From the NCBI GenBank assembly GCA_964607545.1, contig CAZSLV010000022.1, forward strand, positions 1 through 24,141: a stretch of 24,141 nucleotides of DNA. The letters run 5' to 3'. Shown here piece after piece: positions 15,719 through 23,835 of this stretch (the first letter of the stretch is position 1; each line of letters begins with the position of its first letter). This DNA is from Gudongella sp964607545 (GTDB lineage: Bacteria; Bacillota; Clostridia; Tissierellales; Tissierellaceae). A program made the position numbers and the translations under genes. Below the pieces are notes generated by a model. That model saw only the letters and a program-made list of their open reading frames with translations, ran no database searches and was not told the origin of the DNA.

Positions 15719-16909
15719 CTATTCGCTTATAGCATCTATCCCTGGCAGGACCTTGCCTTCAAGCAGTTCTAACGAAGCTCCTCCTCCTGTGGATACATGG
15801 CTAATCTTATCAGCTAGACCTGCCTTTTCAACAGCAGAAGCAGAATCTCCCCCTCCTACAATTGTAGTAGCACCTGAAGCAACCATAGCCTTTGCAATAG
15901 CATAAGTTCCCTTATTGAAATTATCCATTTCAAATACTCCCATAGGTCCATTCCAAATAATAGTTTTAGCTTCTTTTATTACATCTGAAAACAATGATAT
16001 GGTTTCTTCTCCAATATCAAGTCCCATCATATCATTTGGTATTTCATCAGCCTTTACAGTTTTAAAATTTGTATCATTTTTAAATTCTTTTGCAACTACA
16101 AGGTCTATTGGTAGCACAAAGGCTACTCCTTTTTCCTTGGCCTTGTCCATAAGTTCCCTTGCCAAGTCAATTTTATCTTCCTCGAGTAAGGATGTTCCAA
16201 CTTCATAGCCCTTGGCTTTTAAGAATGTAAAAGCCATTCCACCACCGATTATTATAGCATCTACCTTATTAATTAAATTTTCTATTACACCTATCTTATC
16301 TGAAACTTTTGCCCCTCCTAAGATTGCAACAAAGGGTCTTTCCGGAGCATCTAGGGCCTTACCCATTATGGAAACTTCTTTTTCCACTAAAAATCCTAAG
16401 GCTGATGGTAAAAACTTAGATACGCCAACATTAGAAGCATGGGCCCTATGAGATGTTCCAAAGGCATCATTTATATAAATATCTGCCAAGGATGCTAGGT
16501 CTTTTGCAAAATCTTCCCCATTTTTTTCTTCTTCTTTTCTATACCTAGTATTTTGCAAAAGCATTACCTGACCCTGTTTTAAAGCCTGGGCTTCTGCCTT
16601 AACCCTATCTGAAACAACATTTTCATCATTAGAAAATATGACATCCCTATTTAAAAGCTCAGATAACCTATCAGCTACTAACCTTAGAGAAAATTCTTCC
16701 TTTGCTTCTCCCTTAGGCCTACCTAAGTGTGACATTAATATGATTGAGGCTCCTTTTTCTAATAGGTACTCGATTGTTGGGAGGGAGGACTTTATCCTAA
16801 TATCATCTGTAATTTGACCTTCTTTATTTATGGGTACATTGTAGTCTACCCTAACTAATACTCTTTTATTGTTTACATCCATATCTTTTAAGGTTTTTTT
16901 ATTTATCAA
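15719..16909 (-). CDS. pgk: phosphoglycerate kinase
   Basis: Transfers the acyl phosphate of 1,3-bisphosphoglycerate to ADP, making ATP. About 396 residues, with KRVLVRVDYNVP near the N-terminus, SHLGRPKG (about 60-67), the hinge region GGAKVSDKIGVIENL (about 198-212) and nucleotide-binding GGGDSASAVEKAGL (about 353-366). The start is probably the TTG at 16909: an AGAGGTGG site lies 5-6 bases before it and the product begins INKKTLKD, as in relatives. The GTG at 16918 falls inside that binding site. It is separated from gap by 73 bases that hold a strong palindrome. Confidence 0.96.
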   Translation of the reverse strand: MINKKTLKDMDVNNKRVLVRVDYNVPINKEGQITDDIRIKSSLPTIEYLLEKGASIILMSHLGRPKGEAKEEFSLRLVADRLSELLNRDVIFSNDENVVSDRVKAEAQALKQGQVMLLQNTRYRKEEEKNGEDFAKDLASLADIYINDAFGTSHRAHASNVGVSKFLPSALGFLVEKEVSIMGKALDAPERPFVAILGGAKVSDKIGVIENLINKVDAIIIGGGMAFTFLKAKGYEVGTSLLEEDKIDLARELMDKAKEKGVAFVLPIDLVVAKEFKNDTNFKTVKADEIPNDMMGLDIGEETISLFSDVIKEAKTIIWNGPMGVFEMDNFNKGTYAIAKAMVASGATTIVGGGDSASAVEKAGLADKISHVSTGGGASLELLEGKVLPGIDAISE

Positions 16910-16926
16910 ATTTTCCACCTCTTTTA

Positions 16927-16955
16927 TTAGTATAATTCCATAAATTAAGTGACAA
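16927..16955 (-). promoter_or_regulatory. possible internal promoter for pgk
   Basis: TTGTCA (16950-16955) is followed after 17 bases by TACTAA (16927-16932), or after 15 bases by TATACT (16929-16934). Neither pairing is ideal. If real, it would allow pgk-tpiA-gpmI-eno to be made without gap. Confidence 0.3.
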
Positions 16956-16975
16956 GTCGGGTCAATTGACCCGAC
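16956..16975 (-). terminator. GC-rich perfect palindrome between gap and pgk
   Basis: GTCGGGTCAATTGACCCGAC is a 20-base perfect palindrome, an 8-bp GC-rich stem with an AATT loop when transcribed. It begins 7 bases after the gap stop. No U run follows on the minus strand (TTGTCACTTAATTT), so it is a partial terminator, an RNA-stabilizing 3' end or a processing site rather than a full stop. Confidence 0.45.
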
Positions 16976-16982
16976 CTATGTT

Positions 16983-17990
16983 TTACCACTTAGATGCTAT
17001 AAGTTTTGCTAAATCAACTACTCTAGATGAGTATCCCCATTCGTTGTCATACCAAGATACTACCTTTACCATATTGTCAATTACCATTGTAGAGTCAGCA
17101 TCAACTATTGATGATCTTTCATCTCCAACAAAGTCTCTTGATACTAGAGGCTCTTCACTAAAGCCCATAATACCCTTTAATTCATTCTCACTAGCTTCTT
17201 TTAGATACTTATTTACTTCTTCTGCACTTGTATTTCTATCTACTTCAAACACTACATCAACTAATGATACTGTTGGAACTGGTACCCTTAGGGCAAATCC
17301 ATTTAACTTACCCTTTAACTCAGGTAGTACTAAGGAAACTGCCTTAGCTGCTCCTGTTGTAGTAGGTATAATATTCTCTGCTGCTGCCCTTGCCCTTCTC
17401 ATATCCTTATGCCTTTTATCATGAATCATTTGGTCATTTGTATAAGCATGAACAGTAGTCATTAAACCTTTTTTAACTCCAAATTTATCAAGTATAACTT
17501 TAGCAACAGGTGCTAGACAGTTAGTAGTACATGATGCATTTGATATGATATGATGTTTTTCTGGATCATATAGGTCATCATTTACCCCCATGACTATTGT
17601 AATGTCTTCGTCCTTTGCTGGAGCAGTTATCATTACTTTTTTAGCTCCTGCTTGTAAGTGTTTTGATAAACCTTCCCTATCTTTAAATGCTCCAGTGGAA
17701 TCTATTACAAACTCAACACCCAAGTCTTTCCATGGAATTAATGCTGGATCTCTTTGAGCTACAACCGGGATTTTTTTACCGTTAATTATAAAACCTTCAT
17801 CATATGGTTCAATAGTCCCATCAAATTTTCCATATAAACTATCGTACTTAAAAAGGTGAGCTAAGTCTGGTATTGGACCAGATGCATTTATTGCAACTAT
17901 TTCAAAATCCTCAACCTTATTTTCTGCCCAAATTCTTACTACGTCCCTTCCTATTCTACCAAATCCATTTAAACCTACTTTTAAACTCAT
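16983..17990 (-). CDS. gap: glyceraldehyde-3-phosphate dehydrogenase
   Basis: Oxidizes glyceraldehyde 3-phosphate to 1,3-bisphosphoglycerate. The 335-residue protein has GLNGFGRIGR (6-15), catalytic C154 in SNASCTTNC, base H181 in TVHAYTNDQ, and WYDNEWGYS near the end. The usual NAD-selecting aspartate after the second beta strand is alanine (A36, in AINASGP), and the Leu-Pro pair of NAD-specific enzymes (187/188 in Bacillus numbering) is K192-R193. Both changes point to relaxed or NADP-preferring cofactor use, although its place in the CggR operon points to glycolysis. Start: GGAGGAG precedes the ATG by about 7 bases. It follows cggR by 27 bases. Confidence 0.97.
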   Translation of the reverse strand: MSLKVGLNGFGRIGRDVVRIWAENKVEDFEIVAINASGPIPDLAHLFKYDSLYGKFDGTIEPYDEGFIINGKKIPVVAQRDPALIPWKDLGVEFVIDSTGAFKDREGLSKHLQAGAKKVMITAPAKDEDITIVMGVNDDLYDPEKHHIISNASCTTNCLAPVAKVILDKFGVKKGLMTTVHAYTNDQMIHDKRHKDMRRARAAAENIIPTTTGAAKAVSLVLPELKGKLNGFALRVPVPTVSLVDVVFEVDRNTSAEEVNKYLKEASENELKGIMGFSEEPLVSRDFVGDERSSIVDADSTMVIDNMVKVVSWYDNEWGYSSRVVDLAKLIASKW

Positions 17991-18017
17991 AAATTCTCCT
18001 CCTTATTTATTTTAAAT

Positions 18018-19061
18018 TTAAATTAACAACTCTATTATTTTAATACCCACTGCCTCGTCAATTACTAAAGAAATATCCTTTCTTATGGATGAGACAGCTA
18101 TTATTGCTTGAGCCTTGTCTTTACCACCAACTACCCCTATTACTTCCTTTAAACCCTTATATTTATCAAGGGAAATTCCAACTGTCTTATACTCCCAAAT
18201 ATCCCTACCATCTATAGAAAAATAGTGGCCAAAGGCTTCAGCTACAGCCCCATCATCTAATAAGCTTTGAATCTTACTGTCAGAAAGCCTCCTTCTTTTT
18301 GCTAAGACATCAGCCCTGCCAATACCAAAAATTAAAATATTCATTTGGTCAATCAGGTCAAGTACTTCTTTAATTTCAGGGTTAGTAGAAACTGCCTTAA
18401 GGGCTTGTTCATCCAGACCATCGGGTATATAAAGCATCCTATATAAGGCCCCCAAGTTCTTTCCTATATTTGCAGCAACAGAGTTTGCCTGGTTAGTCAT
18501 TTCAGTCCCCAGACCTCCCCTTGCAGGGATTACAATTACATCCTTATAGGTTTTGTCTGATTGAACCATCTCTGATACATAAGCCATGGTAGTTCCACCA
18601 GTTACCCCAATAATGTCTCTTTCTCCTAGATTTCTTAAAAGGATACTAGAGGCTACCCTACCCATTTCTAGTAGGACATCCTTATTGGTTTCTGAATCAC
18701 CAGGTACAACTACAATATCCCTTAATTTAAGCTTTTCTTGTAGTAGCTTTGTCAATTGACCAATGCCTCTGATATTATAATAGGCTTGTTCTAAATTTTT
18801 TAATAATTTCTTGGCCTCACCTGTAACATACATACCCATATTGTCTATAGTTAACAACTTAAGTTCTTTAAGTTTTTCAACTTCATAGCGGACAGTTCTT
18901 TCCCTTAAACCTAGATTTAAAGAAATTGCCCGTCTGCCTAGGGGTTCGTTCATTTCAATGTTCTTTAATATCTCATACCTTGTTTCTATAATTTTTAAAG
19001 CATCTGGTGCAATTTTTTCTATGCTTTTTATTAAATCTATAAAATCACCTCCGCTGGACAA
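18018..19061 (-). CDS. cggR: central glycolytic genes regulator CggR (SorC/DeoR-like)
   Basis: A repressor of the downstream glycolytic genes that, in Bacillus subtilis, is released by fructose-1,6-bisphosphate. The 347-residue protein has an N-terminal helix-turn-helix (EPLGRRAISLNLGLRERTVRYEVEKL, about 39-64; quoted here only as EPLGRRAISLNLG...). A SorC-type sugar-phosphate-binding domain (about 95-345) follows, with GVTGGTTMAYV, IPARGGLG and GIGRADVL. The TTG start at 19061 has AAGGTGG 7 bases upstream and lies inside the operator palindrome. A second GGAGG further in would place an ATA codon at good spacing (near 19040), so the exact start is uncertain. As the first gene of its operon it is probably autoregulated. 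Confidence 0.93.
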   Translation of the reverse strand: MSSGGDFIDLIKSIEKIAPDALKIIETRYEILKNIEMNEPLGRRAISLNLGLRERTVRYEVEKLKELKLLTIDNMGMYVTGEAKKLLKNLEQAYYNIRGIGQLTKLLQEKLKLRDIVVVPGDSETNKDVLLEMGRVASSILLRNLGERDIIGVTGGTTMAYVSEMVQSDKTYKDVIVIPARGGLGTEMTNQANSVAANIGKNLGALYRMLYIPDGLDEQALKAVSTNPEIKEVLDLIDQMNILIFGIGRADVLAKRRRLSDSKIQSLLDDGAVAEAFGHYFSIDGRDIWEYKTVGISLDKYKGLKEVIGVVGGKDKAQAIIAVSSIRKDISLVIDEAVGIKIIELLI

Positions 19062-19091
19062 ATATTGTCCACCTTAAATTTTTATTGTCCC
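19056..19091 (-). promoter_or_regulatory. candidate CggR operator (two direct repeats)
   Basis: On the minus strand GGGACAATA and GGACAATATTTGTCC share the core GGACAATA at exactly 20-base spacing; the second copy is a perfect 6-3-6 inverted repeat (19056-19070). The Bacillus CggR operator also has two GGGAC...TGTC direct repeats downstream of its promoter. Here the repeats lie about 12-46 bases after the predicted RNA start, and one overlaps the cggR start codon. Confidence 0.65.
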
Positions 19092-19108
19092 AGTTTGGTC
19101 AAAAAAAA

Positions 19109-19137
19109 CTTATACTTCATTTTACACCTAAATACAA
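19109..19137 (-). promoter_or_regulatory. promoter of the cggR-gap-pgk-tpiA-gpmI-eno operon
   Basis: TTGTAT (19132-19137), a 17-base spacer and TATAAG (19109-19114), with predicted RNA start near 19102. It lies within the 93 bases between rpoN and cggR, just upstream of the operator-like repeats. A TTGACC at 19098-19103 is a less likely -35 because no good -10 follows. Confidence 0.6.
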
Positions 19138-19154
19138 CTTAAGTAAAGACCTAA

Positions 19155-20534
19155 TTAAAATCTTCTTCTTAAGGATGAAGATGGAATTTGTAATTCTTCC
19201 CTATACTTGGCAACAGTTCTTCTAGATACTTTAATTTCTCTCATTTTTAGCATATCTGTTATAACTTGGTCGCTTAAGGGTTTTTTTGGGTCCTCATCTT
19301 TAATTATACCCTTAATTATAGATTTTACACTTGTAGAAGAAATTTCTCCTACTTTTGATGAAAGGCCTGCCTTGAAAAAATACTTTAACTCAAACAAGCC
19401 CCTAGGGGTTTGAACATACTTCCCATTAGTGGCTCTTGATATGGTAGATTCATGCATATCTATATCTTCTGCTACATCTTTTAAGGTTAAGGGGGTTAAA
19501 CTCCTATCCCCATAGAGGAAAAATTCTCTCTGATACTTTAATATAGACTCTATAACCTTATACATAGTTTGTCTTCTTTGTTCTATACTCTTTATAATCC
19601 ACATGGCTGAATTAAACTTAGACTCTAAGTATTCAGTAGTCTTTTGATCTTTTGTAGTTTTTATTAAATTCTTATAATATTCATTTATATTTAACCTAGG
19701 CCCTGTAATGTCATTTATAAATATATAAAAGTCTCCATCAATTTCTTCTATACTAGCATCAGGAATTATATACTTTACATCCTCGCTACCCCTAAAGCTC
19801 CTCCCAGGCTTAGGTTCTAGGGATTTTATTATATCTATATAAGCTTGGCTTTCTTTATTAGAAATACCAAGTGCCTTAGCAATAATATTTATTTTATTTT
19901 GACCGATATCTTCTAAGTGGTCCCTTACTATTTGCTTTAACTTTAAATCTTCTTCATCTTTTAATTGTATTAATAAGCATTCTTTTAAGCTTCTTGCACC
20001 CACCCCATAAGGCTCAAAGGCTTGTATGGTATTAATAAGAACGTTTTCAATTTTTTCAACAGGTGCCTTTATTTGTTCACTTATTTCATCTAAGCTAGCT
20101 AACAAATATCCATTATCATCAATATTTTGTATTATATACTCTCCTATTTTATAGTCACTAGGACTTATACTTGCCATATTTAATTGGTCAATTAGGTAGT
20201 CCTTCAAAGTTTCCCCATAGGAAGTGAAGTTTTCAAAGGAATAATCCTTTATATTCCTATCTACTTCCACCCTATAGCTAATATCATCATACTTTTCTAG
20301 GTACTCCTTCCAGTCAATATCACTTTCTTCTAATTTGCTTTCATTTTCTGTAACTTCATGTACTTCTTCGGGTGGTTTTTCCCACTCTAACAAGGGGTTT
20401 ACTTCCATCTCTTGTTTGATATATGCATTAAGTTCAAGGCTTGTATATTGAAGCATTTGAATAGCTTGTCTTAATTCAGGTGTCATAATAAGCTTTTGAC
20501 TTTGTTCTAAAGTTAAATCATAACCAAGTTTCAA
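19155..20534 (-). CDS. rpoN: RNA polymerase sigma-54 factor RpoN
   Basis: This sigma factor directs polymerase to -24/-12 promoters and needs an ATP-driven activator to open them. The 459-residue protein has the glutamine/leucine-rich region I (LEQSQKLIMTPELRQAIQML), an acidic stretch, and a core-binding region (about 105-290). A helix-turn-helix follows (LTLKDVAEDIDMHESTISRA), then the C-terminal RpoN box SRRTVAKYREE (about 437-447). The start is the TTG at 20534, with AAAGGAGGTGG 5 bases before it and the usual opening KLGYDLTLEQ. The ATG at 20561 has no binding site. Its place just before cggR is common in Clostridia. No activator gene and no clear terminator are visible nearby. Confidence 0.96.
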   Translation of the reverse strand: MKLGYDLTLEQSQKLIMTPELRQAIQMLQYTSLELNAYIKQEMEVNPLLEWEKPPEEVHEVTENESKLEESDIDWKEYLEKYDDISYRVEVDRNIKDYSFENFTSYGETLKDYLIDQLNMASISPSDYKIGEYIIQNIDDNGYLLASLDEISEQIKAPVEKIENVLINTIQAFEPYGVGARSLKECLLIQLKDEEDLKLKQIVRDHLEDIGQNKINIIAKALGISNKESQAYIDIIKSLEPKPGRSFRGSEDVKYIIPDASIEEIDGDFYIFINDITGPRLNINEYYKNLIKTTKDQKTTEYLESKFNSAMWIIKSIEQRRQTMYKVIESILKYQREFFLYGDRSLTPLTLKDVAEDIDMHESTISRATNGKYVQTPRGLFELKYFFKAGLSSKVGEISSTSVKSIIKGIIKDEDPKKPLSDQVITDMLKMREIKVSRRTVAKYREELQIPSSSLRRRF

Positions 20535-20569
20535 ATAAACCACCTCCTTTTTATCCTTCATATATGTGT

Positions 20570-20598
20570 ATTATACCAAATTATCCTCTTATAAACAA
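20570..20598 (-). promoter_or_regulatory. promoter of rpoN
   Basis: TTGTTT (20593-20598), a 17-base spacer and a consensus TATAAT (20570-20575) lie in front of rpoN. The leader before the TTG start is about 30 bases. Confidence 0.7.
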
Positions 20599-20600
20599 CG

Positions 20601-20626
20601 AAGGCAAGCTTTAAAAAGCTTACCTT
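20601..20626 (-). terminator. hairpin at the end of the exporter operon
   Basis: Two 12-base arms (20601-20612 and 20615-20626) pair with one G-U wobble on the RNA; the inner bases must open to form a loop. It overlaps the stop codon of the 65-residue gene. The following CGTTGTTTATAAG is only weakly U-rich, so termination may be incomplete. Confidence 0.5.
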
Positions 20627-20817
20627 ACTAATAACCATATGCCTAGGCCTAGAGCAAGTAGGGCCCAAATATAGAAAAATATTTCAGTCCCCCTATCTCC
20701 AAGGACTTTAATAAAAGCTTGTATTTTTTTCATCTTCCATATACCTTCTGGTTTTAAAACTGCAATTACAACTACTAAAACCGCATAGATAATTAAAACA
20801 ACTCCAAGTATTTTCAT
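20620..20817 (-). CDS. small two-helix membrane protein of unknown function
   Basis: I do not recognise this 65-residue protein. It has two hydrophobic helices (about 3-21 and 46-63) joined by a charged loop containing KPEGIWKMKKIQAFIKVLGD, and ends LLVR. GGGAGG lies 8 bases before its ATG, a strong binding site that supports translation. It follows the second exporter permease by 15 bases and ends at a hairpin, so it is the last gene of that operon. It could be an accessory subunit, or an immunity- or quality-control-like partner of the exporter, but the sequence gives no direct support for either. Confidence 0.75.
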   Translation of the reverse strand: MKILGVVLIIYAVLVVVIAVLKPEGIWKMKKIQAFIKVLGDRGTEIFFYIWALLALGLGIWLLVR

Positions 20818-20832
20818 ATAAGAATCCTCCCT

Positions 20833-21837
20833 TTATTCTAATCCCCTTCTGATCTTTGGTGCTAATATAATAAAGACTAGCCCGCTTATACCCAAGATTA
20901 TTCCTGTGTACTTTAAAATATCAAGGAAAGAACCTGTCTTACTTAAGAGCAAGTCATTCCCCTTGTATGTCCAGTAAAAGGGTATCCAGTAAAAGAAGGG
21001 TTGCCACTTGTCCCCTAAAAGTTCAACTGCTGCAACAGCTCCTCCTAGAGGAAGGAAAAGCATCTTCATATTTCCAGCTGCATTCATAATGTCATCGTTA
21101 TTAATACCTTCTATAAAGCCTATAAGGATACTTATGATACAAGTACTTGTAACTATTAAGAAGGCGTGGAAGTAATTTATATCTCTAAAGCCTGTCATAA
21201 AGAGCATTATAAAGATGCCAACTACTGGTATAAAAACCCCCATTATGCTTTTACCTGCAATAAACCCCATCCTAGAAACTGGAGATAGGTGGATTGCGCT
21301 AATGGTATTATCTGTCTTTTCTTCTACAATGTTTAAGGCTATAATCATCCCCCCTAGGATTGAAGTAAACATTATAGCTATATTTACCATCATTTTCTTT
21401 AGGGGAGGAATTTCCCTACCATAGTCGACTATTTCCGCTTGAGAATCCTCTATGCTTATATTGTAATGGTTAAAAGCAGCTAAGTTTTTTACATAATCTA
21501 CAACATAAGTAGGTTCGTTGCCTTGGGTTAAGATAAAGTAATCTCCTTTATTTATTGGTAAAACACCAACGATATGATCCCTTTTTTTTACCCTCTCTTC
21601 AATATCCTTTATACTTTCAAGGCTTTCTACCTTAGCAAATTGTTTAAAGTAATATTCCTGACTTGGGTTTTCTCCCCTTAATAAGGCTATATCAACTGTG
21701 GTGTCATTAATTCCAGGAGAAAAAATATTAATCATTATAGCAAACATCACAGGTACAATTATTATATACATAGTTATAAAATCTCTTATACTTGCTTTTA
21801 AATCTCTTTTAAATATGAGAAATATCTTTCTAATCAT
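20833..21837 (-). CDS. ABC-2 type transporter permease (second of pair)
   Basis: A 334-residue export permease. One N-terminal helix (about 20-40) is followed by an extracytoplasmic domain (about 42-150). A block of five or so helices follows (about 150-330), with EEKTDNTISAIHLSPVSRMG, the conserved segment of ABC-2 permeases that lies before the next helices. It pairs with the gene immediately upstream, probably as a heterodimer driven by the ATPase at 22968. AAAGGAG precedes the ATG by 9 bases. The cargo (drug, lipid or peptide) cannot be told from the sequence. Confidence 0.88.
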   Translation of the reverse strand: MIRKIFLIFKRDLKASIRDFITMYIIIVPVMFAIMINIFSPGINDTTVDIALLRGENPSQEYYFKQFAKVESLESIKDIEERVKKRDHIVGVLPINKGDYFILTQGNEPTYVVDYVKNLAAFNHYNISIEDSQAEIVDYGREIPPLKKMMVNIAIMFTSILGGMIIALNIVEEKTDNTISAIHLSPVSRMGFIAGKSIMGVFIPVVGIFIMLFMTGFRDINYFHAFLIVTSTCIISILIGFIEGINNDDIMNAAGNMKMLFLPLGGAVAAVELLGDKWQPFFYWIPFYWTYKGNDLLLSKTGSFLDILKYTGIILGISGLVFIILAPKIRRGLE

Positions 21838-21851
21838 TTTATAACACTCCT

Positions 21852-22967
21852 TTATAAGCTCAGGGTCTTTTTAAATCTGTAGTTTGCTAATATAAAAATA
21901 CCTAACCCCAATACTGTAAATAGAAGGGATGCAAGTAAGACATAAGCTATATTACCATTTATAGTAATAATTTCTTTAAAGGCTTGAAGCATTACATAGC
22001 TTGGGATAATTTTCATCCAAGCTGGGTCCCAACTTGGGGTAAAATAAGATATATTTGGCATTATCATAATCATCATGACAATATATAAAACACCAAAGGC
22101 CTGGGTTATATCTTCATAAAAGCTTGTGATATAAAGTCCCAAAGCAGCCGCAAAAAACCCAGATGTAATTAAAAACAAGAACATAAGAAGGTAATTTGCT
22201 TGAAGTCCCATAATAGGTAGGGCCATGATTAAACCTGTTACAATTGATGTTAAAATTATTACACCTATTTTACTTATAAGGTAGTGGCTAACGGTGGATG
22301 CTGTTACTGCATAAGCCTTTATAATCCCCTCGCTCTTATCTAAAAATATATAAGCAGCAATAATAAATAAGCTCATAAGACTTCCATTAAATGTTAAGAA
22401 TACAGGAACCATATTTTGCCTATCAGTTAGGGGCTTACTATCTTGATACATAGATTTCACCAGTATATTATCAGTATAATCTTCTATGACATCATGGCTT
22501 GCTTTTTTATTTTGAAATACTAAAAGTAAATTTCTAAGCTTTTCTGTTTCATACCCTTGCAGGTAAAAGGTGCTAACAACCTGCTTGTCTTTATTTACAT
22601 GGACACGGACTGTAGGAAGCCTTTCAGAATTTGAAAAAGCATCCAGGGCTTCTAAGGAATCTAATAAATATATCTTTGATTCTTCTGTCTCATAAAGTTC
22701 TGCTTTAAATATACTTTTCCCAGCTTTTAGGTCTACATACTCTACACTTTCATTTATATCTTCATCAAGTAAAGCTTTTTTATACCTATCTGAAACAACT
22801 TGCGGTAGGTCAAGGTAGATATACTCCTTGCCCTTAGTTGAAAATTCCTCTGGAACTAAAAATAAGAGGATTATAAGAAATATTAAAGCCATACCTATTT
22901 CAATATAAAAGTACCATGACTTTGAAGAAAGGATAAGTTCCTTTGTAAAACTATGCCACAGTTTCAT
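21852..22967 (-). CDS. ABC-2 type transporter permease (first of pair)
   Basis: A 371-residue permease with the same plan as its neighbour: a helix at about 22-40, a long extracytoplasmic domain (about 42-190), then a six-helix block to the C-terminus. Its ATG immediately follows the TAA of the ATPase gene with no spacer, and GGAAGGGG lies 10 bases upstream, consistent with translational coupling. Similarity to the second permease is in layout rather than obvious sequence, so the two may be old paralogues. Confidence 0.85.
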   Translation of the reverse strand: MKLWHSFTKELILSSKSWYFYIEIGMALIFLIILLFLVPEEFSTKGKEYIYLDLPQVVSDRYKKALLDEDINESVEYVDLKAGKSIFKAELYETEESKIYLLDSLEALDAFSNSERLPTVRVHVNKDKQVVSTFYLQGYETEKLRNLLLVFQNKKASHDVIEDYTDNILVKSMYQDSKPLTDRQNMVPVFLTFNGSLMSLFIIAAYIFLDKSEGIIKAYAVTASTVSHYLISKIGVIILTSIVTGLIMALPIMGLQANYLLMFLFLITSGFFAAALGLYITSFYEDITQAFGVLYIVMMIMIMPNISYFTPSWDPAWMKIIPSYVMLQAFKEIITINGNIAYVLLASLLFTVLGLGIFILANYRFKKTLSL

Positions 22968-23822
22968 TTAAACCAGGCCCCTTCCTGTAACCTTAATAAA
23001 TATTTCTTCAAGGCTTGCTTCCTTTGTATGCATAGTTTGTATGTCATATTTATCTATTACTTCTATTAGCTTTTCTTTCTCCTCTTCTACCACAGTAGAA
23101 AAACTTTCTTTAACAAGCTGTCCTTTTTTATGGTATTCTATCTCAACTAGTTTCTCCCCATACATTAATTTTAAATTCTTAGGAGAATCTATTAACCTTA
23201 TCTTCCCGTCAACAATAAAGGCAACCCTGTGGCATAATTCATCTGCTATAAACATATTGTGGGTTGTTAAAAATATAGTAACCCCTTTTTTGTTTTCTTC
23301 CCTTATTATATCTTTTATCTCAGAGGCAATAGATGGGTCAAGACCAGTTGTTGGTTCATCTAAAAACCACAGCTTGGGGTTATTTATCATAGACCTTGCA
23401 AAGGTAAGCCTGTGTTTCATTCCCTTAGAATACTTACCTGCCTTTATATTTTCTTTACCATCTAAGCCTACCATCTTAATTAATTCCATGGGGTCCCTTG
23501 TTTTTACATCAAAGAGTTTACCATAAAACTTAAGATTTTCTAAACCACTCATTTTATTGTAAACATTTGATTGCTCAAAAGACATACCTATTTCATTAAA
23601 CATCTTGTTTTTAATATTTCTAATATCATACCCTGCAACTTCAACTTGGCCTTTTTGAAGTTGTAATAAACCTACTAGGATATTTTGAGTTGTTGATTTA
23701 CCAGCTCCTGAAGGTCCTAAAAATCCAAATATTTCTCCCTTTTCAACCTCAAAATTAGCATCGTATACTGCGTAATTTTCATCATTAGAATATGAGTGGT
23801 AAAGGTTCTTTACTTTTATCAT
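22968..23822 (-). CDS. ABC transporter ATP-binding protein (exporter type)
   Basis: A 284-residue ATPase. Walker A is GPSGAGKST (36-44), the Q-loop glutamine is Q84, the signature is the variant YSKGMKHR (131-138) in place of LSGGQ, Walker B is LWFLDEPTTGLDP (151-163), and the switch histidine is H188. The SKGM variant and the C-terminal extension (about 220-284) are typical of drug- or lipid-export ABC-2 systems. GGAGG lies 6 bases before the ATG. It starts 13 bases after the stop of the TetR-type gene, so the regulator and exporter are probably cotranscribed. Confidence 0.93.
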   Translation of the reverse strand: MIKVKNLYHSYSNDENYAVYDANFEVEKGEIFGFLGPSGAGKSTTQNILVGLLQLQKGQVEVAGYDIRNIKNKMFNEIGMSFEQSNVYNKMSGLENLKFYGKLFDVKTRDPMELIKMVGLDGKENIKAGKYSKGMKHRLTFARSMINNPKLWFLDEPTTGLDPSIASEIKDIIREENKKGVTIFLTTHNMFIADELCHRVAFIVDGKIRLIDSPKNLKLMYGEKLVEIEYHKKGQLVKESFSTVVEEEKEKLIEVIDKYDIQTMHTKEASLEEIFIKVTGRGLV

Positions 23823-23835
23823 CTTTTACCTCCAA

